A stretch of DNA of 64,000 nucleotides, taken from contig JASGDC010000015.1 of NCBI GenBank assembly GCA_047608145.1, positions 62,001 through 126,000 of the forward strand. The letters run 5' to 3'. The translations under genes and the position numbers were made by a program. Numbering within the stretch: position 1 is the stretch's first letter; each line of letters starts with the position of its first letter. The notes beneath the pieces were generated by a model. The model made no database searches, was not told the DNA's origin, and was given only the letters and a program-made list of their open reading frames with translations. Origin of the DNA: JASGDC01 sp047608145 (GTDB lineage: Bacteria; Actinomycetota; Actinomycetes; Actinomycetales; Micrococcaceae). Of this stretch, positions 56,409 to 64,000 are shown piece after piece.

Positions 56409-58448
56409 CTATAGTTCATAACTAGCATCAACTTTTACAATTACTTTTGGCTTTTTGTTGATAGCTGCAATAGTACGCAGACTCCGTAATTTTTTGGTAA
56501 CCTCTAGACCTTTTGCATAAGAAAATTTTAATACAGCTCGGTAATCTCCAGTATCAACCAAAGCTTCAGGACTATCAAATTTCTTAATTGGGTATGGACC
56601 GATTACTTCAAGAAGTTCATCATCAAAAGCTTCTAGATAAATCTTTACTTCTTGTAGTGTCCCCTCTAAAATTGCTACCCGTACTGCTGGAGGTAATGAT
56701 AATTGATAGCGATCTAACAGCACTCGGTGTGCGAATTTATATGGTGCCCACTCAATTAACTCTTTAGAAACTTGTTCATCTTGGCTTACCAGCAGCACCC
56801 TTCCGGTATCTCCTGCTGGCTTAACTAATGAAGCTACGCGTAACCACTGTGCAAAAGCTTTTTCCTCAGCTTTCATAAAAGGTCTATACAGCTGCGCATC
56901 TGCATCTAATAACACTGCAGCTTGATATCCGAAAGCAACTTGTGGCTCAGATCCAGGGGTGGCCACCACCAATACAGGTTCATTTTCAATTTCGCGCACA
57001 ATATGCTCTCTTGCCGAAGAGATAATCCGATATCCTGGGAAAGATTTCGCAAGCTCATAAGCAGTACGCTCAGATCCAACAATCCTAGAACGTAACTGCA
57101 TACTGCCACATTCGCTACATTTCCATGGATCTTGTACATGTAAACATAATCGACACAATAAGGTATCTTGGGTAGCATAAATTGGCCCATGACATTGGGT
57201 GCACATCGCTTGGTAGCGACAATTTTGACAGCTTAAAGCAGGGAAAAATCCAGCATGTGGAACCTGAATTAATACTGGCCCTAATTCCAAACCTTGACGG
57301 AGAGTCCGAAAAGCCAAATCTGGTAAGCGTTTCATCGGAGCCTGTGGGTCGTATGCTAGTACACTATCATCAGCCATTGACCTAATCATTGGTGCTAGTG
57401 CTTGTAAATCTCGAGCTAGATAAGTAGTTGGCTGTAAGTAACTTAACTCTACTAACCGTTGCACTTCTGTACTAACGGCAAATCCAGCAAAAATTAATGA
57501 ACATTTTTCTTGCTCTGCTCGCATTAGCGCAATATCTCGAGTGTGCTGGTATGGAGCTGAAATCTCTTGATGATTTTCATCACTGTCATCCCAAACCATG
57601 ATTAACGACAAATCTTCTACTGGCGCAAATACTGCAGAGCGAGTACCAATTACTGTGCGAACTTTTCCAGTTGAAGTCAAAGCAAAGCCACGATAACGAC
57701 TACTATTAGACTGGCTATGAGTCTGAGTTACGAATTGCTCCATACCAATTAACTCCGAAACTTCAGTAGCTAATAATTCCACATCAGTAAAATCAGGTAA
57801 CACCACTATTACTCCGAGATTGGCGGCGTGAACCTTAGACACAATAAAAGCTAATGCTTTATACCAACTATGCGCGCCATAACTTTTAACTAGTTGTAAT
57901 GAAAGTCTTTGCAGTTTTTGGCTAGTGATGTCATCTAACTTTTCTCGAAACTCATCAAGATAAGCCAAAGCTTCGCTCTGTTTATCAATACTTATCGATT
58001 CTGCCACCTGCTCAGGTGGTTTGGAGATCGCTAATACTTCTTTTTCCGCAGTAGCATTTCGTGGTGGAATCATGTGTCTTAGCACTGCCCGACGAGTAGT
58101 AGCATAGCGAGTTGCTACAGCTTCACAAAGCTGCCAAGTGGTCTCATTAAATAATCTTAATGGTGAATAAACTTTTAACAATGACGATAGTTCAAATTCG
58201 CTAGTTTCGACACGTTCAACTATAAAAGCATCAATAGTACGGTTCTTAAACCTAACTTGAACTCGAACTCCCATTTGAGTTTGTTCATCATATTTCGCTG
58301 GGATTGCAAAGTCATAGAGTCGATCTAGATGGGTAGTGGTCACATCTAATAAAACTCGAGCAACAGGTAACTTTTCAGCAATTTCCACTTCAGCTGAACG
58401 CACTTTTTTCTTGGGTTCAGGTAGTGAAAATAGCTGGTTTTCTTCCAT
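56409..58448 (-). CDS. priA: Primosomal protein N' (PriA), actinobacterial type without Walker A
   Basis: PriA restarts stalled replication forks. The 679-residue protein keeps the N-terminal 3'-end binding domain (VARVLLDVTTTHLDRLYDFA), eight zinc-binding Cys (CQNCRYQAMCTQCHGP, CRLC, CSECGS) and a DEAH-like relic VWDDSDENHQ. There is no GxxGxGKT: the corresponding place reads SLQLVKSYGAHSWYKAL. This loss is known for actinobacterial PriA, so the protein is probably a loader rather than a helicase. It starts 3 bp after the metK stop. Confidence 0.92.
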   Translation of the reverse strand: MEENQLFSLPEPKKKVRSAEVEIAEKLPVARVLLDVTTTHLDRLYDFAIPAKYDEQTQMGVRVQVRFKNRTIDAFIVERVETSEFELSSLLKVYSPLRLFNETTWQLCEAVATRYATTRRAVLRHMIPPRNATAEKEVLAISKPPEQVAESISIDKQSEALAYLDEFREKLDDITSQKLQRLSLQLVKSYGAHSWYKALAFIVSKVHAANLGVIVVLPDFTDVELLATEVSELIGMEQFVTQTHSQSNSSRYRGFALTSTGKVRTVIGTRSAVFAPVEDLSLIMVWDDSDENHQEISAPYQHTRDIALMRAEQEKCSLIFAGFAVSTEVQRLVELSYLQPTTYLARDLQALAPMIRSMADDSVLAYDPQAPMKRLPDLAFRTLRQGLELGPVLIQVPHAGFFPALSCQNCRYQAMCTQCHGPIYATQDTLLCRLCLHVQDPWKCSECGSMQLRSRIVGSERTAYELAKSFPGYRIISSAREHIVREIENEPVLVVATPGSEPQVAFGYQAAVLLDADAQLYRPFMKAEEKAFAQWLRVASLVKPAGDTGRVLLVSQDEQVSKELIEWAPYKFAHRVLLDRYQLSLPPAVRVAILEGTLQEVKIYLEAFDDELLEVIGPYPIKKFDSPEALVDTGDYRAVLKFSYAKGLEVTKKLRSLRTIAAINKKPKVIVKVDASYEL

Positions 58449-58451
58449 GTT

Positions 58452-59654
58452 TTACCCTAAATAAGCTTTGAGTTCGTCAACTTTATTAGTTTCCTCCCAA
58501 GCAAAACCTTGGTATTCCCTACCGAAATGCCCATACGCTGCGGTCTTATAATATTGAGGCTTTTTCAAATCCAAAGCTTCAATTATTGCCTTGGGACGCA
58601 AGTCAAATACTTTTTCAATTGCCTCTTGAATCTTGGTACTTGGAACTTTACCTGTATCAAAGGTATCAACATAAAGTCCCACTGGGCGGGCTTGCCCAAT
58701 AGCATAGGCTATCTGCACTTCTACCTTGTCTGCAAATCCCGCAGCAACTACATTTTTTGCAACCCAACGCAGTGCATAAGCCGCAGACCTATCTACTTTT
58801 GAAGGGTCTTTACCGCTAAAAGCACCGCCACCATGGCGAGCCATGCCACCATAGGTATCAACGATAATCTTACGTCCAGTTAATCCTGCATCACCTTGCG
58901 GCCCACCTAATACAAACTCACCACTTGGGTTTAAAATGTATTCGATGTTATCAGTGTCAATATCTTTAAATTCTTCTAAAGCTAATACTGGTGCAATAAC
59001 GTGTTCATGCAAAGCATCTTCAAGTTGCTTTTTAGAAATATCCTCATCATGTTGTGTAGAAATTACGATAGTATCTACCGCAACTGGTTTGCCATCTTGA
59101 TAAGCAATAGTTACTTGAGTTTTTCCATCTGGACGAAAGAAATCTACTTTTTTAGCTTTACGAACTTTACTTAATTGCTCTGCCAATCGATGTGCTGACC
59201 AAATCGGTAACGGCATTAAGGTGCGAGTTTCATTACTAGCATAACCAAACATAATACCTTGGTCACCTGCGCCTTGCTCATCGTATTCATCTTCTACTTC
59301 ACCATTACGAGCTTCGCTAGATTCAAATACCCCATCGGCAATTTCTGGAGACTGTGGGCCAATTGAAATTGAAACCCCACAGCTAGCGCTAGCAAAACCT
59401 AGCTTAGGTGAGTCATAACCAATTTCTTTAATAGTTTGACGTACTAAGCTTGGAATTTCTACATATCCTTTAGTATCCATCTCCCCAACAACATGAACCA
59501 ATCCCTTAGTTACGACAGTTTCGACTGCAACACGAGATTCTGAGTCCTGCTCTAAAACTGCATCCAAAATTGCATCTGAAATTTGATCGCAGATTTTATC
59601 TGGATGGCCTTCAGTTACTGATTCTGAGGTAAAAAGTTTAATTTCACTAGTCAT
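58452..59654 (-). CDS. metK: S-adenosylmethionine synthetase
   Basis: Makes SAM from methionine and ATP. The 400-residue protein has SESVTEGHPDKICDQISDA at the N-terminus, the GAGDQGIMFGYA signature and the GGGAFSGKDPSKVDRSAAY phosphate loop. All are intact. It supplies the cofactor for the two restriction methylases in this window and for TlyA. It heads a pair with priA, a common actinobacterial order. Confidence 0.97.
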   Translation of the reverse strand: MTSEIKLFTSESVTEGHPDKICDQISDAILDAVLEQDSESRVAVETVVTKGLVHVVGEMDTKGYVEIPSLVRQTIKEIGYDSPKLGFASASCGVSISIGPQSPEIADGVFESSEARNGEVEDEYDEQGAGDQGIMFGYASNETRTLMPLPIWSAHRLAEQLSKVRKAKKVDFFRPDGKTQVTIAYQDGKPVAVDTIVISTQHDEDISKKQLEDALHEHVIAPVLALEEFKDIDTDNIEYILNPSGEFVLGGPQGDAGLTGRKIIVDTYGGMARHGGGAFSGKDPSKVDRSAAYALRWVAKNVVAAGFADKVEVQIAYAIGQARPVGLYVDTFDTGKVPSTKIQEAIEKVFDLRPKAIIEALDLKKPQYYKTAAYGHFGREYQGFAWEETNKVDELKAYLG

Positions 59655-59719
59655 GTATTTAAGTGTATAGCTTACCTAAGACAAAATAAAAGTTAAAAAC
59701 TTTAACTTATGCTAGCACC

Positions 59720-59777
59720 ACATATATTTTTTCCAATTGTTCAAGAAATTTCGCATGTAATTGGGAAAAATGTATGC
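59720..59777. repeat. Dispersed palindromic intergenic repeat, copy 3 (diverged)
   Basis: The element has the same plan as copies 1 and 2: ATATATTTTTTCCAATT on one side, AATTGGGAAAAATGTATGC on the other, and GAAATTTCG in the centre. The arms carry several mismatches. It lies upstream of metK. Confidence 0.55.
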
Positions 59778-59923
59778 TTTGCTGTTTGACTTCTAACAAA
59801 ACATTACCCTGCTACTTAATAATTATTCGATGCACTATGGCGAAGATATAGTTGCAGTACTAGTGTTTATCTTTAGGCTTCCAGTAATTAAGCTATTCAC
59901 TATTGATCCCGGTAGTTATTATC

Positions 59924-60058
59924 ATGCACTATTTATTTGGTCTTACGGGACTGATTTGGTCACTAACCATAACTGAAGATGCCACTATGTTAGTTGGATT
60001 AGTATTGCTAGTCCCATATCTAGCGAAAATCAATAAAAAAGAATTAGTTTTCGCATAA
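59924..60058 (+). CDS. Possible small membrane protein, 44 residues, or gene remnant
   Basis: An ATG at 59924 opens MHYLFGLTGLIWSLTITEDA, then LVGLVLLVPYLAKINKKE. Two hydrophobic stretches are visible. A plus-strand terminator follows 17 bp after the stop, which supports transcription of this strand in an otherwise empty 495-bp gap (59655-60149). No ribosome binding site is obvious. Confidence 0.35.
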   Translation: MHYLFGLTGLIWSLTITEDATMLVGLVLLVPYLAKINKKELVFA

Positions 60059-60074
60059 TCTCTAGATATAAGTT

Positions 60075-60133
60075 CACCCCGATAGGCTAAGTTACCTAAA
60101 ACTTAAGGTAAAGTCGCCTATCGGGGTGTTTTT
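60075..60133 (+). terminator. Plus-strand terminator
   Basis: CACCCCGATAGGC (60075-60087) pairs with GCCTATCGGGGTG (60116-60128), with a second inner stem (TTACC/GGTAA), followed by TTTTT. The T run is on the plus strand only, so it ends a plus-strand transcript. Confidence 0.8.
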
Positions 60134-60149
60134 CTAAGGGAAGGGAAAA

Positions 60150-61466
60150 CTACTTTGTTGAGTTATTATACTTTTCAGCAGCGTCGGCCAACAGCTTCAA
60201 AATCTTTTCAAACTTTGCTGAATCATCTTCTAGAAGAGTCATACGCAGACCAGAAACATGGCTATTGAAACCAGAAAGCATTGGCACTGTACAAACACCA
60301 GTGTGTGCTAACAGCTGGTAACAAAACTGCTTATCTGGAGCCTGGTTTTCTGGATCAGCTAACGCCTCATCAAGTAACTTCTGTGCTTCTTCATTTGCAG
60401 CCGGCAAACTCTTATTCGCGTCAAGGAAACCATCTTCGAAAGTAACACATAGGTAGAATGCACCTTGTGGTTCCACCACATTGAATCCACCAACTTTATT
60501 TAAAAATTCTGCAGCTTTTTTACCACGTTCTTGGTACATCTTTGAACGCTTACGCAAATATGATTCATAACGGTCATCACTAAGAATTGTCGGCAATACC
60601 ATCTGTGGCAAAGTAGTAGAACATACCTCAACCATTTTTGCTTCTTCAATTGAATGAATATACTCAGCAAAGTTAGGATCTTTTTCTACGTTATAGAATT
60701 CTAACCAACCACAACGGCTTCCAGGCCAAGGAACTTCTTTACTCAAACCACGCATAATAATTGTCGGCACATCATCTGCAAGAGCTGCCAATGAAGTGAA
60801 ATCTTTAGGCTCAAAAGCCAGGTTTGCATAAATCTCATCAGCGATTAAGAATAAATCATACTCTTTAGCAATATCGACGAACTCTTGTAATACTTCTTTC
60901 GGGTATACCGTACCAGTTGGGTTGTCTGGGTTAATTAGCAAAAGTCCAGCAATATTTGGATTGTACTTTACCTTGTTACGGATATCTTCCATATCAGGCA
61001 ACCAACCCTTTTCAGGGTCAAGGTTATAAGTTAGATGCTCTGACCTACCACTCGCCCCTTCAACAGAACTGTGTGTAGGGTATGCTGGGCTTGGCCCTAG
61101 CACACGTGCCACAGGGTTTAACCAAGTATAGGTCTTAGTAATTGCATCACCAAGACCGTTAAAGAATGAAATATTGTTTGGTGAAAGCTCTGCACCATTT
61201 TCTTTGCTACGAGTCTTCGCTAAGTAATCACGAGCATCGTCTAAACCTTTAGTCGGAGAGTATGCATAACTCATTGATTCGCCGGCTGCTTTAGAAACGA
61301 TATCGCGAATCCACTCAGGAACTTCTTCGCCTTTGGCCACTGGGTCACCAATATTTTCCCAATGCATTTCAAGACCAGTATCACGAATATTGTGGGCGAA
61401 CTCAATAACTGCACGAATCTCGTATTTCAACTCACCAGCGCCTGGATGAACAATATTTACTCTCAT
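60150..61466 (-). CDS. PLP-dependent aminotransferase, class I/II
   Basis: A fold-type I aminotransferase. The 438-residue protein has the PLP pocket LLLINPDNPTGTVYPKEVL, the Asp/Tyr block LIADEIYANLAF and the Schiff-base Lys in MRGLSKEVPWPGSRCGW, plus the C-terminal Arg in HVSGLRMTLLEDD. It is most like alanine/aspartate-type members, but the amino donor cannot be fixed from sequence. It stands alone between metK and the ABC exporter. Confidence 0.88.
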   Translation of the reverse strand: MRVNIVHPGAGELKYEIRAVIEFAHNIRDTGLEMHWENIGDPVAKGEEVPEWIRDIVSKAAGESMSYAYSPTKGLDDARDYLAKTRSKENGAELSPNNISFFNGLGDAITKTYTWLNPVARVLGPSPAYPTHSSVEGASGRSEHLTYNLDPEKGWLPDMEDIRNKVKYNPNIAGLLLINPDNPTGTVYPKEVLQEFVDIAKEYDLFLIADEIYANLAFEPKDFTSLAALADDVPTIIMRGLSKEVPWPGSRCGWLEFYNVEKDPNFAEYIHSIEEAKMVEVCSTTLPQMVLPTILSDDRYESYLRKRSKMYQERGKKAAEFLNKVGGFNVVEPQGAFYLCVTFEDGFLDANKSLPAANEEAQKLLDEALADPENQAPDKQFCYQLLAHTGVCTVPMLSGFNSHVSGLRMTLLEDDSAKFEKILKLLADAAEKYNNSTK

Positions 61467-61589
61467 ATTTGACCACCATGTCTATTCATAACTTAACTTA
61501 TAAAAGCCTACAAAAATCAGTCTACCAGTTATCGCCCATTTGTTTTGGATTATGGCTTAACAATCTACTCAGACAAGTGATGTCATCTT

Positions 61590-61649
61590 GCCGTGCGTTT
61601 GTGCAAATTCAGTATATTTAAACACACGTTATCTGCCGAAACGCACGGC
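61590..61649. repeat. Inverted repeat after the ABC permease gene
   Basis: GCCGTGCGTTT (61590-61600) and AAACGCACGGC (61639-61649) are exact complements separated by 38 nt. The right arm meets the stop codon of the permease gene. No T run follows, so it may be a processing or protection hairpin rather than a terminator. Confidence 0.5.
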
Positions 61650-62965
61650 TAAATTTCTGCTAACAAAACTGGATAAGAAACTGTTACTGCCAACCAAACC
61701 AATGCAATACCGCTTAACAATGTTACGAACATCAGAACTACAAATATTGGTGAAATTAATAAAGTAGTGACAAAGGCCGGTAATATAAGAAAACCTGCCA
61801 CTATGCTGCCGCCAAACACTGCAAGTAATAACGGCATAGTTAATGCCCTTTGTCGTATCTTTTGAATTTGCATTGCTGGAGTTCCTATCAGGCTAAGGTT
61901 ATGGTAGAGATCTTTCCGATCGACGATATCAATTAGCTGTGAAATAATTACTGAGCTTGCTAGCGATAAGAAGGTCATAAAAAGCAAAAATATTGCAACT
62001 GTCCTTATATCAGCAAAAAATTGAATTTGTGAGGTATTGATATTTGATCTACTATCTTTCCTGACTGCGCTTAAAAAGCCTAATGCAGAACCAATAATTA
62101 CCGTAGTAAAACTCATTAAAGCTACTATGCTAACCTGACGCCAGGCACTTTGTGGAGACTCTAAAATACGTCGTTTGGCGACTATTTTAGTTATATCTTG
62201 TTCTTTTTTAACAGTTAGTCTTGTTAATAATGAAAGAATATATGGACCTATTATTCCCATAAGTCCATGCAGGGCTAACAGCGCTGAAATAAGTACAACT
62301 GTAATTCCAAATGCGCCCCAGCTAAGTGACATAAAATGAAATATTAATAAACAGGAAATCACTATTACTGCGCCAAAAACTAACCTTATAATCCGCGCAT
62401 TTTGATTAACTATCGATAATCTAACTTCTAAAGGTCTTTTAATGACAGGCATTGCCTCCATAAAAGCATTTATCAACGCAATGATTAATATTGTGATACA
62501 TAACAGTATTGATAACCATATTGGCATATTATAAATACCTTTAAGTCGCTTATCACTTATACTTAATAGGGTCAAAATAGGTGAAATACCTATTGCTAAA
62601 GCTGTCCCAATAATCAAGCCACTAAGAGCCGTTTTTAAAGTTTGATAGCTGACTATTATAAGTAACTTATTTCTAGTAGCACCAATAATTCCAAGGCTAG
62701 CTAACAACACTTGTTGTTGCTTTCTATTGAACTTTGCCGTTGCTGATGTTAATGAAAATACTGGTACTAGCATAAAAGCAGCTAACACTATAGCCAATAC
62801 TTGATAGTCAGCTCTTCCATTTGCTGCATTCCAAATATTGTATGAAAACACTGTAGTAAAGACTGTGATAAATGTAGTTATGGCAAAAGCTATTACTGGT
62901 AATAGACTTGCAAGTCTCTTTTTATTACTACCTCTAGTTAATAATTTGATAGTTTGAAATCTCAT
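61649..62965 (-). CDS. ABC transporter permease, FtsX-like
   Basis: The membrane part of an ABC exporter. The 438-residue protein has one N-terminal helix, then paired FtsX-type helix groups (IIVSYQTLKTALSGLIIG; RTVAIFLLFMTFLSLASSVI) and many further segments. It overlaps the ATPase gene by 4 bp. The two are a MacB-like or peptide-type export pair; the cargo is unknown. Confidence 0.85.
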   Translation of the reverse strand: MRFQTIKLLTRGSNKKRLASLLPVIAFAITTFITVFTTVFSYNIWNAANGRADYQVLAIVLAAFMLVPVFSLTSATAKFNRKQQQVLLASLGIIGATRNKLLIIVSYQTLKTALSGLIIGTALAIGISPILTLLSISDKRLKGIYNMPIWLSILLCITILIIALINAFMEAMPVIKRPLEVRLSIVNQNARIIRLVFGAVIVISCLLIFHFMSLSWGAFGITVVLISALLALHGLMGIIGPYILSLLTRLTVKKEQDITKIVAKRRILESPQSAWRQVSIVALMSFTTVIIGSALGFLSAVRKDSRSNINTSQIQFFADIRTVAIFLLFMTFLSLASSVIISQLIDIVDRKDLYHNLSLIGTPAMQIQKIRQRALTMPLLLAVFGGSIVAGFLILPAFVTTLLISPIFVVLMFVTLLSGIALVWLAVTVSYPVLLAEI

Positions 62966-63657
62966 TGGATTCTCGATAACTCTGCAGAATCAGCAACTAT
63001 TTTTCCATATTTTATCGTAATTAACCTATCGCATTGCTTTGCTACTTGCTCATTATGGGTAACCATAATGAGTGTTTTTCCATGTTTCTTAACGGTATCT
63101 AGTAGAATTTTTGTAACCTGCATCGCAGTTTTATTATCTAAAGAACCCGTAGGCTCATCAGCAAATACTACACTAGGATCCGTAATCAAGGCGCGAGCTA
63201 TCGCTATTCTTTGCCCTTGCCCACCTGATAATTGACCGATTTTCTTATCTTTAGTTTTAAGCATGTCCAATTCACTAAGAATATTGGTTGCTTTTGTTTC
63301 AGCTTCAGCTCGTTCCGCTCCATTTAATAGTAGTGGCATTATGACATTTTCTAGCGCAGTCAACTCTGGTAGTAATAGTCCTTGTTGAAACACAAAACCA
63401 AATTCTTGTGAACGCAATTTAGCTCTTTTTGAACTACTTAATTCCATTATATTTATGAGTCCATGCTTTGACTTATAAATAACTGTGCCAGTATCACTTT
63501 CTAACACACCAGCCATAATATGAAGTAATGTAGATTTTCCAGAACCTGAGATACCCATGATTGCAACTGATTGATTTTCTTGGAAAGTTAAACTGGTTTC
63601 TGTCAATGCAGTTAAATCTTTATATGTTTTACTAATCGCCGTTACTTCAATAAGCAT
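62962..63657 (-). CDS. ABC transporter ATP-binding protein
   Basis: The 231-residue ATPase has Walker A GISGSGKST, the Q-loop FVFQQGLLLPEL, the signature LSGGQGQRIAIARAL, Walker B VVFADEPTGSLD and the switch His in IMVTHNEQ. It is of the LolD/MacB-type that works with FtsX-like permeases. It overlaps the permease gene by 4 bp and follows a tiny membrane peptide gene by 13 bp. Confidence 0.95.
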   Translation of the reverse strand: MLIEVTAISKTYKDLTALTETSLTFQENQSVAIMGISGSGKSTLLHIMAGVLESDTGTVIYKSKHGLINIMELSSSKRAKLRSQEFGFVFQQGLLLPELTALENVIMPLLLNGAERAEAETKATNILSELDMLKTKDKKIGQLSGGQGQRIAIARALITDPSVVFADEPTGSLDNKTAMQVTKILLDTVKKHGKTLIMVTHNEQVAKQCDRLITIKYGKIVADSAELSRIQ

Positions 63658-63670
63658 GTTATTCTCGCTA

Positions 63671-63778
63671 TTAATCTTTCTTGCCGATTGTTAAAGTAGC
63701 TAGCAGAATAAAACCCAAAATAAATACTGTTATTTTCGCTGAGTTATTAGTGCTTTCATAAGATTGATAATTTTCCAT
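63671..63778 (-). CDS. Single-span membrane peptide, 35 residues, first gene of the ABC operon
   Basis: I choose the ATG at 63778 (MENYQSYESTNNSAK) because AAGGAAAAAGCT stands directly before it; the longer frame to 63883 lacks a site. The peptide has a polar N-terminus and one membrane helix (ITVFILGFILLATLTIG) with a KKD tail. It starts an operon with the ABC exporter genes and may be a small subunit or regulator of it, or a substrate. All of that is inference from position. Confidence 0.6.
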   Translation of the reverse strand: MENYQSYESTNNSAKITVFILGFILLATLTIGKKD

Positions 63779-63937
63779 AGCTTTTTCCTTTCTCTTAATT
63801 CCAAGTTTGCGATTCATTAACATTCGTTCTAAGGATATAACCGCTAGTTGCCCAAAAATACATCTAAAGATGTATCTATCCAAAATTCAGTAAAATTCAG
63901 CTTTTATTAAAGAAATGATTAGGTACGATAAAGACAA

Positions 63938-64000
63938 ATGGTAAAGAAGAAAATTACAGATATATTAAGCAGTAAGTACTTTAAAGTACTATTTGTAATA
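63938..64000 (+). CDS. Start of a gene running off the right edge
   Basis: An ATG at 63938 opens MVKKKITDILSSKYFKVLFV: a basic start followed by the beginning of a hydrophobic stretch. It is divergent from the ABC operon. A membrane protein such as a sensor kinase would fit, but 21 codons are too few to say. Confidence 0.4.
   Translation, partial: MVKKKITDILSSKYFKVLFVI

Noticed and set aside
63779..63883. N-terminal extension of the small membrane peptide
   Set aside because: The longer frame has no ribosome binding site, while a good one stands before the ATG at 63778.
1..64000. tRNA or rRNA genes
   Set aside because: I looked for the T-loop word GGTTCGA or variants in a cloverleaf context and for conserved rRNA words and found none that I could support.

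Overview
This is a 64-kb chromosomal window from an AT-rich bacterium whose core genes point to the Actinobacteria (Actinomycetota), probably an unusually low-G+C member of the Actinomycetales/Bifidobacteriales side. The evidence is gene order and gene type: pyrG-recN-nadK-tlyA-HAD-tyrS in one block, the comEA/comEC/holA/rpsT/leuS neighbourhood, a PriA that lacks the helicase Walker A next to metK, and a promoter that appears to give a leaderless mRNA. I cannot name the genus from the sequence alone.

Layout. 0-7.5 kb: housekeeping genes on the minus strand (pyrG end, recN, nadK, tlyA, a HAD phosphatase, an Arg-rich helical-repeat protein, tyrS). 7.5-12.1 kb: accessory genes, several broken (frameshifted AAA ATPase, dead flavodoxin, DyP peroxidase, unknown proteins). 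12.3 kb: rpsT. 12.7-20.7 kb: a complete type I restriction-modification locus hsdR-hsdM-hsdS with a silent inverted second hsdS, a tyrosine recombinase between them and two pairs of inverted repeats, which together look like an invertible specificity switch. 21-28.4 kb: a DUF234-type AAA ATPase, an MMPL transporter overlapping a GIY-YIG/DUF4357 protein, holA, and a PD-(D/E)XK nuclease-like protein. 28.7-31.6 kb: competence genes comEC and comEA. 31.7-36.05 kb: a type III restriction-modification system whose mod gene is off by one base in an A9 tract and is preceded by 11 copies of a 7-bp tandem repeat. 36.4-39.3 kb: gluconate kinase and permease. 39.4-43.1 kb: a graveyard or mobile patch (dead Fic toxin with partner, RNase H fragment, compact unknown genes). 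43.1-52.9 kb: MFS/TetR pair, Cof phosphatase, broken MFS, leuS, another MFS with a shifted C-terminus, dead cytidine deaminase, SRPBCC protein. 52.9-55.4 kb: glpF-glpK. 55.5-61.5 kb: hydrolase, priA, metK, aminotransferase. 61.6-64 kb: an ABC exporter operon led by a 35-residue membrane peptide.

Two themes stand out. First, two different restriction-modification systems in one window each carry their own reversible-switch hardware (DNA inversion at hsdS; homopolymer plus heptamer repeats at mod), so methylation patterns could vary among cells of one clone. Second, accessory genes are decaying: about nine genes carry frameshifts or in-frame stops, mostly in non-essential genes, while the core genes are intact. 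Other points are long perfect palindromes directly before both AAA ATPase genes, and a dispersed palindromic intergenic repeat around a GAAATTTCG core. No tRNA, rRNA or CRISPR array was recognised.
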